Of a DNA stretch of 64,000 bases, positions 37,046-45,801 are shown piece after piece. A program made the translations under genes and the position numbers. Below the pieces are notes generated by a model. That model made no database searches. It was not told the DNA's origin and was given only the letters and a program-made list of their open reading frames with translations. The stretch spans positions 62,001-126,000 of the forward strand of contig NZ_CABVGX010000010.1 of NCBI RefSeq assembly GCF_902497625.1. Direction: 5' to 3'. Every line of letters begins with the position of its first letter. Position 1 is the stretch's first letter. This stretch comes from Pseudomonas fluorescens. GTDB lineage: Bacteria; Pseudomonadota; Gammaproteobacteria; Pseudomonadales; Pseudomonadaceae.

Positions 37046-38323
37046 TTACAAAATATTGGAGTAATCCGCTTCGATCCGGTCCAGGCTCAGGTGATTGAGG
37101 AAGTTGGAGAAGCACATCCACGCCGACAGCGCATTCATGTCGCGGAATTGTTCCGGCAAATACTTGGGCGGCACCACCAGACCTTCATCGACCAACTGAC
37201 GCAACGTGCGCATGTCTTCCAGCGTGGTCTTGCCGCAGAACAGCAGCGGCACCTGCTCCAGCTTGCCCTTACGCACGGCCAACTGAATGTAGTTGTAAAC
37301 CATGATAAAGCCCTTGAGGTAGGACAAGTCTTTGGTGAATGGCAGGCCGGTCGGCACCGAGCCGCGGAAAACCCGACTGGCGTTGCCATAACTTTCCGCC
37401 ATTTCGAAACCCTGCTCGCGAAAAAATTCGAAGATCTGCAGGAAATCCGCGCCCTCCTCGACCATGTGAATGGCGCGGGTGCGGTTGGTGAGTTTGCGCA
37501 GGCGACTCGGGTACGAGGCGAAAGTGATGATTTCCATCAGGATCGCCAGGCCTTCCTGGGTCACCGTCGACGACGGTGGACCTTTGGACAGAAAGGTGCA
37601 GATCGGCTGATTCAATCCATTCAATGTCGTGCCGACATGCACCAGCCCTTCGTGCACTTCGAGGGCGCGCACGTCGCGCTCGTTGAACATCGCGTCGGTG
37701 CGAATCTTGATGTAGTCGGCACCGGCCGCCGCGTCGGCGACGATACCGTCGGATTCGAACACGCGAATAGTTTCTTCAGCCTCACCGAACACCCGGCTCA
37801 AGCGGGTCTGCAACATGTTCACGGCGTCCTTGGCGGTGAGGATTTTCGGCTCGTCCTTCAGATCGCCGCGACCGTCGATGTTGTTGAGGTAATCGGAAAG
37901 CATCAAGCCCAGATCAGACAGCGTCGGATCGCCGGCATGAAACGCGTCAGAGGCAGCGCCATACAGCTCTTGCGAGATCAGACCAAAATCCTCGGTACCG
38001 CGCGCTTCGAGCATGCGCACCACCATCCGGTATTCCTTGCACATACGCCGCATGATCTGGCCGACCGGATTGAACTGGCCGAGCTGACGGGTAATGTCGC
38101 GTTCGATGTTCTGGAACTCCAGTTTGACCTTGCTGGAGTCGAACGCCAGTGGACGGTTGAGGTAGTAATCACGGTCGACGGCGGGCATTTCCTTGCCCTT
38201 GGCCTTGAGGAAACCCTTGCGAATGCTGTCATCCCATTTGACCGCGTCGAGGACGCGTATCGGCGTCTGTGCCAGCACAATGCGATCGGACAAAATGCGT
38301 ATCGTCTGCTGGTAATCGTCCAC
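37046..38323 (-). CDS. QEGLA-motif (DUF1704/MATCAP-like) putative metallopeptidase
   Basis: A 425-residue cytoplasmic protein of the family annotated as flavohemoglobin expression-modulating QEGLA motif protein. The key motifs are VHEGLVHVGT (His-Glu and second His near residues 222-226) and TQEGLAILMEI, which together resemble a gluzincin-type zinc site. The family shares this core with the MATCAP/KIAA0895 tubulin peptidases. The target in bacteria is unknown. It is followed at 23 bases by a lipoprotein gene on the same strand and lies in the same place as a P. aeruginosa homologue. Confidence 0.83.
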   Translation of the reverse strand: MDDYQQTIRILSDRIVLAQTPIRVLDAVKWDDSIRKGFLKAKGKEMPAVDRDYYLNRPLAFDSSKVKLEFQNIERDITRQLGQFNPVGQIMRRMCKEYRMVVRMLEARGTEDFGLISQELYGAASDAFHAGDPTLSDLGLMLSDYLNNIDGRGDLKDEPKILTAKDAVNMLQTRLSRVFGEAEETIRVFESDGIVADAAAGADYIKIRTDAMFNERDVRALEVHEGLVHVGTTLNGLNQPICTFLSKGPPSSTVTQEGLAILMEIITFASYPSRLRKLTNRTRAIHMVEEGADFLQIFEFFREQGFEMAESYGNASRVFRGSVPTGLPFTKDLSYLKGFIMVYNYIQLAVRKGKLEQVPLLFCGKTTLEDMRTLRQLVDEGLVVPPKYLPEQFRDMNALSAWMCFSNFLNHLSLDRIEADYSNIL

Positions 38324-38346
38324 CCGAAACTCCTGTAGAAAAACCG

Positions 38347-38901
38347 TTATTTGGCTTTGGTCTGGCGCTGATAGCGCACGGCTTCAACGAACACGTCGGA
38401 ATTGGCCGGGTTGTCGAGGTACGCAAACACCTGATCCATTGCGGTGTTGACAAGCACGCCGTCGCCGTCGTCGGTCTGAAAGCCTTCGCCACTGAGGACT
38501 TTCTGCCCCATGGCCTGTTTGATCTGCTCGAGGTCGAGGTTGTAGACCACCAGTTCCTGCTTGTCGGTGAGTTCGAAACCGGCAATCGTGAAATGTCCGC
38601 CGAACTGCGCCGGGACTTTCGCCGACAGATACCAGCGATTGCCGTGGCGCGACACGGTGAAAGGATAGGCTTCGCGCTCTTTGGGTTTGGCCTTGAAGTA
38701 ACTGACCGCCTGGTAGCGATTGTCGCTGGTACGCGTCAGTTCGAGGTTCATCGGCTCGCCCCAGGCATTGGTGCTGGTCCATTTGCCTAGCAAACCTTTG
38801 GGCGCGGGATCGCTGGCGGGCAGCGGCTCCCGAAAGGTCACCAGACAGCCACTGAGCAGCAGGAATGCCAAGGCGATCACGGCGACACGCCAGGTTTTCA
38901 T
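38347..38901 (-). CDS. Lipoprotein of unknown function
   Basis: A 184-residue lipoprotein; the signal peptide ends in the lipobox LLLSGCLVTF (Cys19). The mature part looks like a beta-rich, lipocalin-like layout (KGLLGKWTSTNAWGEPMNLEL, then TVSRHGNRWYLSAKVP), which is only a visual impression. It is transcribed before the QEGLA-motif gene, 23 bases apart, so both are likely in one operon. Conserved in position among pseudomonads. Confidence 0.77.
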   Translation of the reverse strand: MKTWRVAVIALAFLLLSGCLVTFREPLPASDPAPKGLLGKWTSTNAWGEPMNLELTRTSDNRYQAVSYFKAKPKEREAYPFTVSRHGNRWYLSAKVPAQFGGHFTIAGFELTDKQELVVYNLDLEQIKQAMGQKVLSGEGFQTDDGDGVLVNTAMDQVFAYLDNPANSDVFVEAVRYQRQTKAK

Positions 38902-38940
38902 TCTTTACTCCCTATGAACACAACGCCCATTCACACCAAC

Positions 38941-39066
38941 CTGTAGCAGCTGCCGAAGGCTGCGTTCGGCGACGAAGGCGTCGTAAACCTGCGTCCGCGC
39001 TCGTTGATCCACTGTTCAGAAAATACGACCGCTGCGCGGCCGAACTCAGCCTTCGGCAGCTGCTAC
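38941..39066. repeat. REP-like inverted repeat, GTAGCAGCTGCC class
   Basis: TGTAGCAGCTGCCGAAGGCT at the left and AGCCTTCGGCAGCTGCTACA at the right are exact reverse complements, separated by about 85 bases containing a further internal match (GCGTTCGG / CCGAACTC). The same repeat class forms the tandem array at 42.7 kb. Confidence 0.85.
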
Positions 39067-39082
39067 ATGGATCTCGCTCGAT

Positions 39083-39784
39083 TTATACCGACGCCAGCAC
39101 CAGGTGCATATAACGCGTGAGTATGCCGAGCATTTCCGCTTCGGCCTCAGGTTCGGCGTCGTTGAGCAGGCCCTGATATTCCATCCGACCGATTATCGCC
39201 GTCAACACCTTGGCATCCTGTTGTGGCTCACGCGAACCCAATACCTGGAAAAGCTGGCAGCTTCCCTGCAGCAGAATCTGCTGATGGGAGCGCACCAGTT
39301 TCGCCAGCCGCGGGTTAAGCAGCGCTTCCTGACGAAAAGCCTGCTCGGCCATCAAGTGCTCGCGCCGGTTGATCAACTGCCGATGCACATAGTCGGCCAT
39401 CAGCCGCGCAATGTCGTCCGCCAACCGCGAGCGTGACTCGGGGCTGCCATCGCCGCTGACGACCATCTCGCGCAGCAGACCTTCGTTGTTCACCCACAAC
39501 TTGGCCATGAAAGCCGCGCTGCGCTCAACGTATTGAGCGAAGGTATCGGTGAGCAAATCATCGATATCCTTGAAATAGTAAGTCGTCGCCGACAGCGGCA
39601 CAGCGGCCTCGGCGGCTACCGCACGGTGGCGCACGGCGCGCACGCCATCACGCACAACGATGCGCATGGCCGCATCGAGAATATCCTGGCGCCGCTGCTC
39701 GCTGCCCTCCCGGCTGGCCTTGCGGCCCTGGTACTGAACACTTTCAGCGACCGCGGCGGCGATGTTAGAGGAAAGAAGCTGCAA
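39083..39784 (-). CDS. TetR/AcrR-family transcriptional regulator
   Basis: A regulator of about 233 residues with an N-terminal helix-turn-helix (RRQDILDAAMRIVVRDGV, then AVAAEAAVPLSATTYYFKDIDDLL). The C-terminal domain resembles the BetI/TetR_C_6-like group, and the ligand is unknown. Start choice is difficult: no ATG precedes the conserved part. TTG 39784 has a GGAG eight bases upstream and is used here; another TTG at 39805 and an ATC at 39763 are alternatives. The first codons of the chosen start lie in a copy of the AGCTGCAAGT-type intergenic repeat, so the N-terminus may be recently altered. It may control the lipoprotein/QEGLA operon. Confidence 0.75.
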   Translation of the reverse strand: MQLLSSNIAAAVAESVQYQGRKASREGSEQRRQDILDAAMRIVVRDGVRAVRHRAVAAEAAVPLSATTYYFKDIDDLLTDTFAQYVERSAAFMAKLWVNNEGLLREMVVSGDGSPESRSRLADDIARLMADYVHRQLINRREHLMAEQAFRQEALLNPRLAKLVRSHQQILLQGSCQLFQVLGSREPQQDAKVLTAIIGRMEYQGLLNDAEPEAEAEMLGILTRYMHLVLASV

Positions 39785-39858
39785 GTTATAAGCTCCAAGC
39801 TGCAAGTGAAAGCGGGGAGTCGGCTTGCAGCTTGCAGCTGCCGCCGCTCCCTATCCAG

Positions 39859-39888
39859 AAAAAAGCCGCCTTGTTTAAGGGCGGCTTC
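39859..39888 (-). terminator. Rho-independent terminator after lysS
   Basis: Read in the lysS direction, the stem GCCGCC / GGCGGC with extra pairs (GAAGCCGCC / GGCGGCTTTT) ends in a TTTTTT run a few bases after the stop. Confidence 0.88.
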
Positions 39889-39891
39889 CAT

Positions 39892-41394
39892 TTACGCTTG
39901 CGGCCGCATGTGCGGGAACAGGATCACGTCGCGGATCGACGGGGAGTTGGTCAGCAGCATCACCAGTCGGTCGATGCCAATCCCTTCACCGGCGGTTGGC
40001 GGCATGCCGTACTCCAGCGCACGAACGAAGTCGGCGTCGTAGTGCATGGCTTCGTCGTCGCCGGCGTCCTTGTCGGCCACCTGCGCCATGAAGCGCTCGG
40101 CCTGGTCTTCCGCGTCGTTCAACTCGGAATAGGCGTTGGCGATTTCACGGCCGCCGATGAACAGTTCGAAACGGTCAGTGACGTTCGGGTTCTCGTCGTT
40201 GCGGCGCGCCAGTGGCGACACTTCGAACGGGTACTGGGTGATGAAGTGCGGCTGCTCGAGTTTGTGCTCGACCAGTTCTTCGAAAATCATCACCTGCAAC
40301 TTGCCCAGACCTTCGAAGCCCAGCACTTTGGCCCCGGCCTTCTTGGCGATGGCGCGAGCCTTGTCGATGTCGTTCAGATCATCGGCGGTCAGCTCAGGGT
40401 TGTACTTGAGGATCGAGTCGAACACCGACAAGCGCACGAACGGCTCACCGAAGTGGAACACCTTGTCGCCGTACGGCACATCGGTGCTGCCCAGAACCAG
40501 CTGCGCCAGCTCACGGAACAGTTCTTCGGTCAGGTCCATGTTGTCTTCGTAATCGGCGTAAGCCTGATAGAACTCCAACATGGTGAATTCGGGGTTGTGA
40601 CGCGTCGAAACACCTTCGTTACGGAAGTTGCGGTTGATCTCGAAAACCTTCTCAAAACCGCCAACCACCAGACGCTTGAGGTACAACTCAGGCGCGATAC
40701 GCAGGAACATTTCCATGTCCAGCGCGTTGTGGTGGGTTTCGAACGGCTTGGCCGCAGCGCCGCCGGGAATGGTTTGCAGCATTGGCGTTTCGACTTCGAG
40801 GAAGTCGCGCTGCATCAGGAAGCTGCGGATGTGCGCAATCACTTGCGAACGTACGCGGAACGTCTGGCGCACTTCTTCATTGACGATCAGGTCAACGTAG
40901 CGCTGACGGTAGCGTTGTTCGGTGTCGGTCAGGCCGTGGTGCTTGTCCGGCAGCGGGCGCAGCGACTTGGTCAGCAGACGCACGGTGGTCATTTCAACGT
41001 ACAGGTCGCCTTTGCCGGAACGGGCCAGGGTGCCTTCGGCAGCAATGATGTCGCCCATGTCCCAGGTTTTCACCGCGGCCAGGGTTTCTTCGGACAGGGT
41101 CTTGCGGTTGACGTAGACCTGAATGCGACCGGTCATGTCCTGGATCACCATGAACGAGCCACGGTTGAGCATGATGCGACCGGCAACCTTGACCGGGACT
41201 GCAGCCTCCGCCAGCTCTTCCTTGGTCTTGTCCGCGTACTGTTTCTGCAACGCATCGCAGTAGTTGTCGCGGCGGAAGTCGTTGGGGAAGGCATTGCCCT
41301 TGGCGCGCTCGGCAGCAAGCTTTTCCTTGCGAAGGGCGATCAGGGAGTTTTCTTCCTGTTGCAGGGCTTGCGGGTCGAGTTCTTGGTCGCTCAT
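39892..41394 (-). CDS. lysS: Lysyl-tRNA synthetase, class II
   Basis: A 500-residue class II LysRS. The N-terminal OB-fold anticodon domain (about 55-150, [19 protein letters not shown]) precedes the catalytic core. Motif 2 is ...[22 protein letters not shown], and motif 3 is [24 protein letters not shown] near the C-terminus. The start is ATG 41394 ([13 protein letters not shown]). The lysine made through the dap genes of this window is its substrate. It follows prfB, the conserved prfB-lysS order, with two hairpins in the gap. Confidence 0.95.
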   Translation of the reverse strand: MSDQELDPQALQQEENSLIALRKEKLAAERAKGNAFPNDFRRDNYCDALQKQYADKTKEELAEAAVPVKVAGRIMLNRGSFMVIQDMTGRIQVYVNRKTLSEETLAAVKTWDMGDIIAAEGTLARSGKGDLYVEMTTVRLLTKSLRPLPDKHHGLTDTEQRYRQRYVDLIVNEEVRQTFRVRSQVIAHIRSFLMQRDFLEVETPMLQTIPGGAAAKPFETHHNALDMEMFLRIAPELYLKRLVVGGFEKVFEINRNFRNEGVSTRHNPEFTMLEFYQAYADYEDNMDLTEELFRELAQLVLGSTDVPYGDKVFHFGEPFVRLSVFDSILKYNPELTADDLNDIDKARAIAKKAGAKVLGFEGLGKLQVMIFEELVEHKLEQPHFITQYPFEVSPLARRNDENPNVTDRFELFIGGREIANAYSELNDAEDQAERFMAQVADKDAGDDEAMHYDADFVRALEYGMPPTAGEGIGIDRLVMLLTNSPSIRDVILFPHMRPQA

Positions 41395-41422
41395 GTCTTT
41401 AAGTATTCCATCAGGTTCATTG

Positions 41423-41488
41423 TCCCCGGCCTGTGGCCGGGGATCGCTCAGCAAGGACTAGGCGTCCCCCCGAGCTCCTACAGGGGGG
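41423..41488. promoter_or_regulatory. Two hairpins between prfB and lysS
   Basis: Perfect stems TCCCCGGCC / GGCCGGGGA (41423-41443, three-base loop) and CCCCCC / GGGGGG (41466-41488, 11-base loop) occupy the intergenic gap. Neither has a clear T run, so they may stabilise or partly separate the prfB and lysS mRNAs rather than terminate. Confidence 0.6.
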
Positions 41489-41493
41489 CGGTG

Positions 41494-42589
41494 TTACAGG
41501 CCTTGTTTCAGGCTCGCTACCAGGTATTCGTCGATATCGCCGTCGAGCACCTTGTCGCAGTCGCTGCGTTCAATGTTGGTGCGCAGATCCTTGATCCGCG
41601 ACGCATCGAGCACGTAGGAGCGAATCTGGTGACCCCAGCCGATGTCCGACTTGGTGTCTTCCAGGGCCTGCGAGGCGGCGTTGCGCTTCTGCACTTCCTG
41701 CTCGTACAAGCGCGCCCGCAACATTTTCATCGCGGTATCTTTGTTGGCATGCTGTGAACGTTCGTTCTGGCAGCTGACCACGGTGTTGGTCGGTACGTGG
41801 GTAATACGTACGGCCGAGTCGGTGGTGTTTACGTGCTGACCACCGGCACCGGAGGAACGGTAGGTGTCGATGCGCAGGTCCGACGGGTTGATGTCGATTT
41901 CGATGTTGTCATCGATTTCCGGCGATACGAACACCGCCGAGAACGAGGTGTGACGGCGGTTGCCGGAGTCGAACGGACTCTTGCGCACCAGACGGTGCAC
42001 GCCGATTTCGGTACGCAACCAGCCAAAGGCATATTCGCCTTTGATGTGCACGGTGGCGCCTTTAATACCGGCGACTTCACCGGCTGACAGTTCCATGATG
42101 GTCGCGTCGAAACCGCGCTTGTCAGCCCAGCGCAAATACATGCGCAACAGGATGTTGGCCCAGTCCTGGGCCTCGGTACCACCAGAGCCGGCCTGGATGT
42201 CCAGGTAGGCGTTGTTGGCGTCCATTTCGCCACTGAACATCCGCCGGAATTCAAGTTTTTCCAGCGACTCGCGCAGACGTTCGACTTCAGCAGCGACGTC
42301 ATCGACGGCGGCCTGGTCTTCTTCTTCGGCGGACATCAGCAGCAAATCTTTGGCGTCGGCCAGACCGCTGTGCATTTCGTCGAGGGTATCGACGATCTGT
42401 GCCAGCAGTGACCGCTCGCGGCCCAGTTCCTGAGCGTACGACGGGTTGTTCCAGACAGCCGGATCTTCAAGCTCGCGATTGACTTCGGTCAGACGCTCAT
42501 GCTTTTGATCGTAGTCAAAGATACCCCCGAATAGTTTCGGAGCGCTCGGACAGGTCCTTGATACTGTTAAGGATCGGGTTGATTTCCAT
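41494..42589 (-). CDS. prfB: Peptide chain release factor 2, programmed +1 frameshift
   Basis: RF2, 364 residues after frameshifting. The first 24 codons run from ATG 42589 to CTT at 42520-42518, followed by an in-frame TGA at 42517-42515. The site reads GGGGGTATCTTTGAC, the classical RF2 slippery CTT-TGA-C with an upstream Shine-Dalgarno-like GGGGG. The +1 frame then continues from GAC (Asp-Tyr-Asp-Gln-Lys) to the stop at 41494. The tripeptide anticodon SPF is seen in [11 protein letters not shown], and the peptidyl-hydrolysis GGQ is in [19 protein letters not shown]2 levels regulate their own frameshifting at UGA. Confidence 0.96.
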
Positions 42590-42709
42590 GGCGGGCAGCA
42601 CTCGTTGGCGAACTTTTGAAAGCCGGCGAGTATACCGTAATCAGGCTGTCACGGCAGCCCGCCCGGCGGCTTTAGCATCGAATGGATTTAACCGAGCGAC
42701 GCTCCCCCC

Positions 42710-42895
42710 GTAGCAGCTACCAAGCCCGCAAGGCCGCGTCCGCCCCCGTGGCAGCTGCCAAGCCCGCAAGGCTGCGTCCAACCCGTAGCAGCTGCCAAGC
42801 CCGCAAGGCTGCGTCCAATCTGTAGCAGCTGCCGAGCCTGCGAGGCTGCGTTCAATCTGTAGCAGCTGCCGAGCCTGCGAGGCTGCGTCCGGCTG
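42710..42895. repeat. Five-copy 37-bp tandem repeat
   Basis: Units start at 42710, 42748, 42785, 42822 and 42859, each 37-38 bp, with core GTAGCAGCTGCCAAGCCCGC then AAGGCTGCGTCCAATC. Copies 4 and 5 differ from 2 and 3 by the same few changes (GAGCCTGCGAGG). One inverted copy lies at 42977-43003. The unit is the REP-like sequence of 38941-39066. The surrounding 42590-43055 contains no gene. Confidence 0.9.
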
Positions 42896-43055
42896 CGAAG
42901 CAGTCGCAAAACCAGACACTACGATCTCCCAGGCAAACCGCGCGCACAGAATTGGCGAGGACTGCGTCCTCAAACGCAGCCTCGCAAGCCCGGCAGCGGC
43001 TACATAAGTGCGCATTCACCAGAGGGACACTCACAAGGGCACATTCACAAGTGCC

Positions 43056-44057
43056 TTACGCGATGCCCACCTGATTGCGCCCATTATGCTTGGCCAGGTA
43101 AAGGCCCTTGTCAGCCGCCAGGATCAGCTCTCGGCAATTGCTGCCCTGCTGAGGGACCATGGTCGAGAGGCCGATGCTGATGCTCAGACTTGACCCTTCA
43201 ATCGGCGAAATATGCGCAATCTTCATAGCAGCCACCGACTGGCGCAGCTTTTCCGCGACCAGTCTCGCGCCGCCCGGGGAGGTATTGGGCAACACCAGCG
43301 CAAACTCTTCACCGCCATACCGCGCCGGCAGGTCGGACGGTCGCGCGCTGGCGTCGCGAATGGCCGCTGCCACTTTACGCAACGCCTCGTCGCCCTCCAG
43401 ATGCCCAAAACTGTCGTTGTAGGATTTGAAATAATCGACGTCGATCATCAGCAGCGACAACTGCGTCTGGTCGCGCAACGAGCGGCGCCACTCCAGCTCC
43501 AGATATTCGTCGAAGTGCCGACGGTTCGACAGGCCGGTCAGGCCATCGGAATTCATCAGCTGTTGCACGACCAGGTTGGTGTCGAGCAACTGCTGCTGGC
43601 TGACCCGCAGCGCGCGGTAAGCCGCATCCCGTTGCAGCAGGGTCATGTAGGAACGCGAGTGATAACGGATGCGCGCCACCAGCTCGATGGTGTCCGGCAG
43701 TTTGACCAGATAATCGTTCGCTCCGGCCGAGAACGCTGCGCTCTTGATCAGCGGGTCTTCCTTGGTGGACAGGACAATGATCGGAATGTCTCGGGTAGCC
43801 GGGTGACTGCGATACTCGCGTATCAGGCTCAGACCATCGAAACCAGGCATCTTCAGGTCCTGCAGAATCACCGTGGGCTTGATGCGAATGGCCTGCGCCA
43901 CCGCCTGGTGTGGATCAGCGCAAAAATGGAAGTCTATATTGGCTTCACTCGCCAACCCGCGGCGCACCGCTTCGCCGATCATGGCCTGATCGTTCACTAC
44001 CAACACCACGGCGGCGTTTTCGTCAATCTTGATGCCATCCAATTGCAGATCATTCAT
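43056..44057 (-). CDS. wspR: Diguanylate cyclase response regulator WspR
   Basis: A 333-residue REC-GGDEF protein that makes c-di-GMP when phosphorylated by WspE. The receiver domain (about 15-135) has the phosphoacceptor in [13 protein letters not shown] (Asp67), LSTKED, and KLPD with the conserved Lys. The acidic pocket reads VVNDQAM, with Asn22 where other WspR proteins have Asp-Asp. A coiled linker (about 140-175) leads to the cyclase domain with GGEEF at 248-252 and an inhibitory I-site RPSD five residues before it. All catalytic residues look intact. The gene follows the remnants of wspF by 48 bases, the normal spacing, but the rest of the wsp operon is lost. Confidence 0.92.
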   Translation of the reverse strand: MNDLQLDGIKIDENAAVVLVVNDQAMIGEAVRRGLASEANIDFHFCADPHQAVAQAIRIKPTVILQDLKMPGFDGLSLIREYRSHPATRDIPIIVLSTKEDPLIKSAAFSAGANDYLVKLPDTIELVARIRYHSRSYMTLLQRDAAYRALRVSQQQLLDTNLVVQQLMNSDGLTGLSNRRHFDEYLELEWRRSLRDQTQLSLLMIDVDYFKSYNDSFGHLEGDEALRKVAAAIRDASARPSDLPARYGGEEFALVLPNTSPGGARLVAEKLRQSVAAMKIAHISPIEGSSLSISIGLSTMVPQQGSNCRELILAADKGLYLAKHNGRNQVGIA

Positions 44058-44105
44058 GTGCGATCACCTGAGTGGTGCCTGGACCGGGATTGCTGTCGAG
44101 AGTAG

Positions 44106-44180
44106 TCATTGGCCGAGAATCTCCAGCAATCGTGGTGCGATCTTGTTCAGTGGACGAATCACCATGGCGACGTGGTAGGC
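44106..44180 (-). pseudogene. wspF: wspF (CheB-type methylesterase) 3' remnant
   Basis: A 24-codon stretch in a frame different from the wspE remnant reads AYHVAMVIRPLNKIAPRLLE then ILGQ and a TGA at 44106-44108. This matches the conserved C-terminus of CheB/WspF methylesterases (...IRPL-x-x-IAPRLLE-L). The preceding 300 or so codons are missing; the sequence runs directly into the WspE linker at about 44180. It is too short to encode anything functional. Confidence 0.75.
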
Positions 44181-44655
44181 GCAGCCGCTTTACTTGACTG
44201 CTGTGACGGGCAATACGTTCCAGGCGGCCGGTTTTGGGCAGCTTTTGGCCCGGACGCAACAGTTCTTCGACATCGACCATGAACACCACCGAGACGTCAT
44301 CCAGCAACGCGCGCAAATGTGCTGCACTTTGCCCAGACGCTCGTCCAACGGCAAGACCACCCGCGTGCATTCGCAATGAAGACTCGAGCGCAATGCCGTA
44401 ACCGCGTCGCGCTCGCGGATCACCACCACCTCGAGCCCGGGCTGGCGGTGCTGGCGCGCCGGATGTAGCAACTGGCTCGCGGCTGACAGACCAGCATGAC
44501 AAAGATGTCGGCCTTCGCACCACAAGTGCTGCCGGCCAGCAGCCGTTGTAAAGAAGATTCGATGCCGTGATGCCCACTGCGTTGCGCAGCAGGTGCCTGA
44601 GCGGCGCTAAGGGCTTTTCGAAGACGTTGCGATCAACCTGGACTCAGGTGCGTCT
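44175..44655 (-). pseudogene. wspE: wspE (CheA-type hybrid kinase) remnant, multiple frameshifts and deletions
   Basis: Pieces of WspE remain in three frames. At about 44578-44640: QVDRNVFEKPLAPLRHLLRNAV (the HATPase N-box). Then, shifted, HHGIESSLQRLLAG and CEGRHLCHAGLSAASQLL. Then a jump to QPGLEVVVIRERDAVTALR (CheW-like domain), RVVLPLDERLGKVQHICA, and, shifted again, ALLDDVSVVFMVDVEELLRP with GRLERIARHSSQ. The P1-P3 regions, the ATP-binding glycine boxes and the whole C-terminal receiver are gone. It cannot make a kinase. No intact wspA, B, C or D is present in the window. Confidence 0.8.
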
Positions 44656-44892
44656 GGTTCTACCCGGCGGATCGACGGGGGCGACCGGCGCGGCAATCGG
44701 CGGCTCGATTAAGGACACCGTTACTCCGATCACCACTTATTGCCACCAGGTCCCAGCCAAGGAAGACCTCGTGAGTGATCAGGCCATCGCGAGCAACCTC
44801 GGCGCCTGCAAGGTCTAGGTCGATCACGGCATTCTTGATCGAGCCAAAACTGAAGCAAAGGTTGCTCGCGTTAGCGCTCTCAAGACCTACAT
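44656..44892 (+). pseudogene. Unidentified plus-strand ORF remnant
   Basis: One plus-strand frame reads a plausible protein tail with an internal TAG at 44816-44818: ...GGSTGATGAAIGGSIKDTVT, then a cysteine-containing segment to GACKV, stop, and then in the same frame VDHGILDRAKTEAKVARVSA ending LKTYIEA and TGA. The glycine-rich start and charged end look coding, but the family was not recognised. It abuts the wspE remnant and slightly overlaps the end of the DUF533 gene, so it may be foreign DNA left by the event that removed the wsp genes. Confidence 0.35.
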
Positions 44893-45609
44893 AGAAGCCT
44901 GACGAACCTGCTTCTCCAGCTCGGCCTTCAGTCCGGGCTCGAGCTTCAACTGGCGCGCCAGCTCGTCCAGGTAAGACTTCTCCATGAAGTTCTCTTCGTC
45001 CACCAGCATCACGCTGGCGATGTACATTTCGGCGGCCATTTCCGGGGTGCTGGCGGCGCGAGCGACGTCGGTGGGGTCGAGCGGTTTGTTGAGTTCGGCG
45101 TGCAGCCAGTGCTTGAGTTCCTGGTCGTTATCGAGTTTGGTGAACTCGCCTTCAATCAATTCGCGCTCGCGCTCGTCGACGTGACCATCGGCCTTGGCCG
45201 CTGCGACCAGCGCTTTGAGAATCGCCTGACTGTGCTCTTCAACCTGGGCCGGTGGCAGGCGGTCGACGGTTTGCGGCTCGATCTTCGACACATTGCCTTG
45301 TTGAGCCTGCCAGTTTCCGTAAGCCTTGTAAGCGATAACGCCCAACGCAGCGAGGCCGCCGTAGATGGCGACCTTGCCGCCCATTTTGCGCGCCTTTTTG
45401 TTGCCCAGTAGCAAACCGATAGCGCCCGCTGACAACGCACCTCCACCTGCGCCGGAAAGCAGCCCGCCCAAGCCGCCGGATTTGCCTGCGCCGCCGAGCA
45501 AGCCGCCGAGGCCGCCGCTGGAAGATTTGTTGTGTGAGCCGCCGGCCTTGTTCTGCAGCAGGTCCTGGCCGGATTTAAGCAGTTGATCGAGCAAGCCACG
45601 CGTATTCAT
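44887..45609 (-). CDS. DUF533/TerB-family inner-membrane protein (YebE-like)
   Basis: A 240-residue protein. A glycine-rich N-terminal part (GGLGGLLGGAGKSGGLGGLL) with a hydrophobic hairpin or helix (about 60-105) is followed by a TerB-like helical domain (about 135-235). The domain carries the acidic motif AAAKADGHVDERERELIEGEF and the repeat-like DVARAASTPEMAAEMYIASVMLVDEENFMEKSYL. TerB domains bind divalent metal. The role of YebE-type proteins is unsettled, though E. coli yebE is in the envelope-stress regulon. The start ATG 45609 gives MNTRGLLDQLLKSGQ. Confidence 0.85.
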   Translation of the reverse strand: MNTRGLLDQLLKSGQDLLQNKAGGSHNKSSSGGLGGLLGGAGKSGGLGGLLSGAGGGALSAGAIGLLLGNKKARKMGGKVAIYGGLAALGVIAYKAYGNWQAQQGNVSKIEPQTVDRLPPAQVEEHSQAILKALVAAAKADGHVDERERELIEGEFTKLDNDQELKHWLHAELNKPLDPTDVARAASTPEMAAEMYIASVMLVDEENFMEKSYLDELARQLKLEPGLKAELEKQVRQASM

Positions 45610-45801
45610 TTTGCTGTCTCCACGAAAGGTTAACTGGATCATCAGGCCACCAGCCTAGTGCGAAGTGCCGTAACGCTGCCGGCGAGTGTGCTTCCAGATG
45701 TTGCTCGCCCCATTAAGGCCAATAAAGGGGGAACCAGCCATTCGAATAAAAAGATATACACTTGAGGGAATCTATAAAAACCGCCCACCGGGTATATTCC
45801 A

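Noticed and set aside
39832..41757. 641-codon open frame antisense to lysS and the end of prfB
   Set aside because: It runs across two genes with intact motifs and their intergenic hairpins; composition is typical of a shadow frame.
42710..42895. Possible CRISPR array or integron attC sites
   Set aside because: Whole 37-bp units repeat without variable spacers, and there is no integrase or cassette gene.
44050..44577. A 175-residue gene between wspR and the DUF533 gene
   Set aside because: It is a chimera of WspE CheW-domain sequence in one frame and out-of-frame WspF tail; no start signal and no intact domain.
44567..44818. 83-codon plus-strand gene
   Set aside because: Its first part is antisense to the WspE N-box remnant and it ends at an in-frame TAG; treated as a remnant only from 44656 onward.
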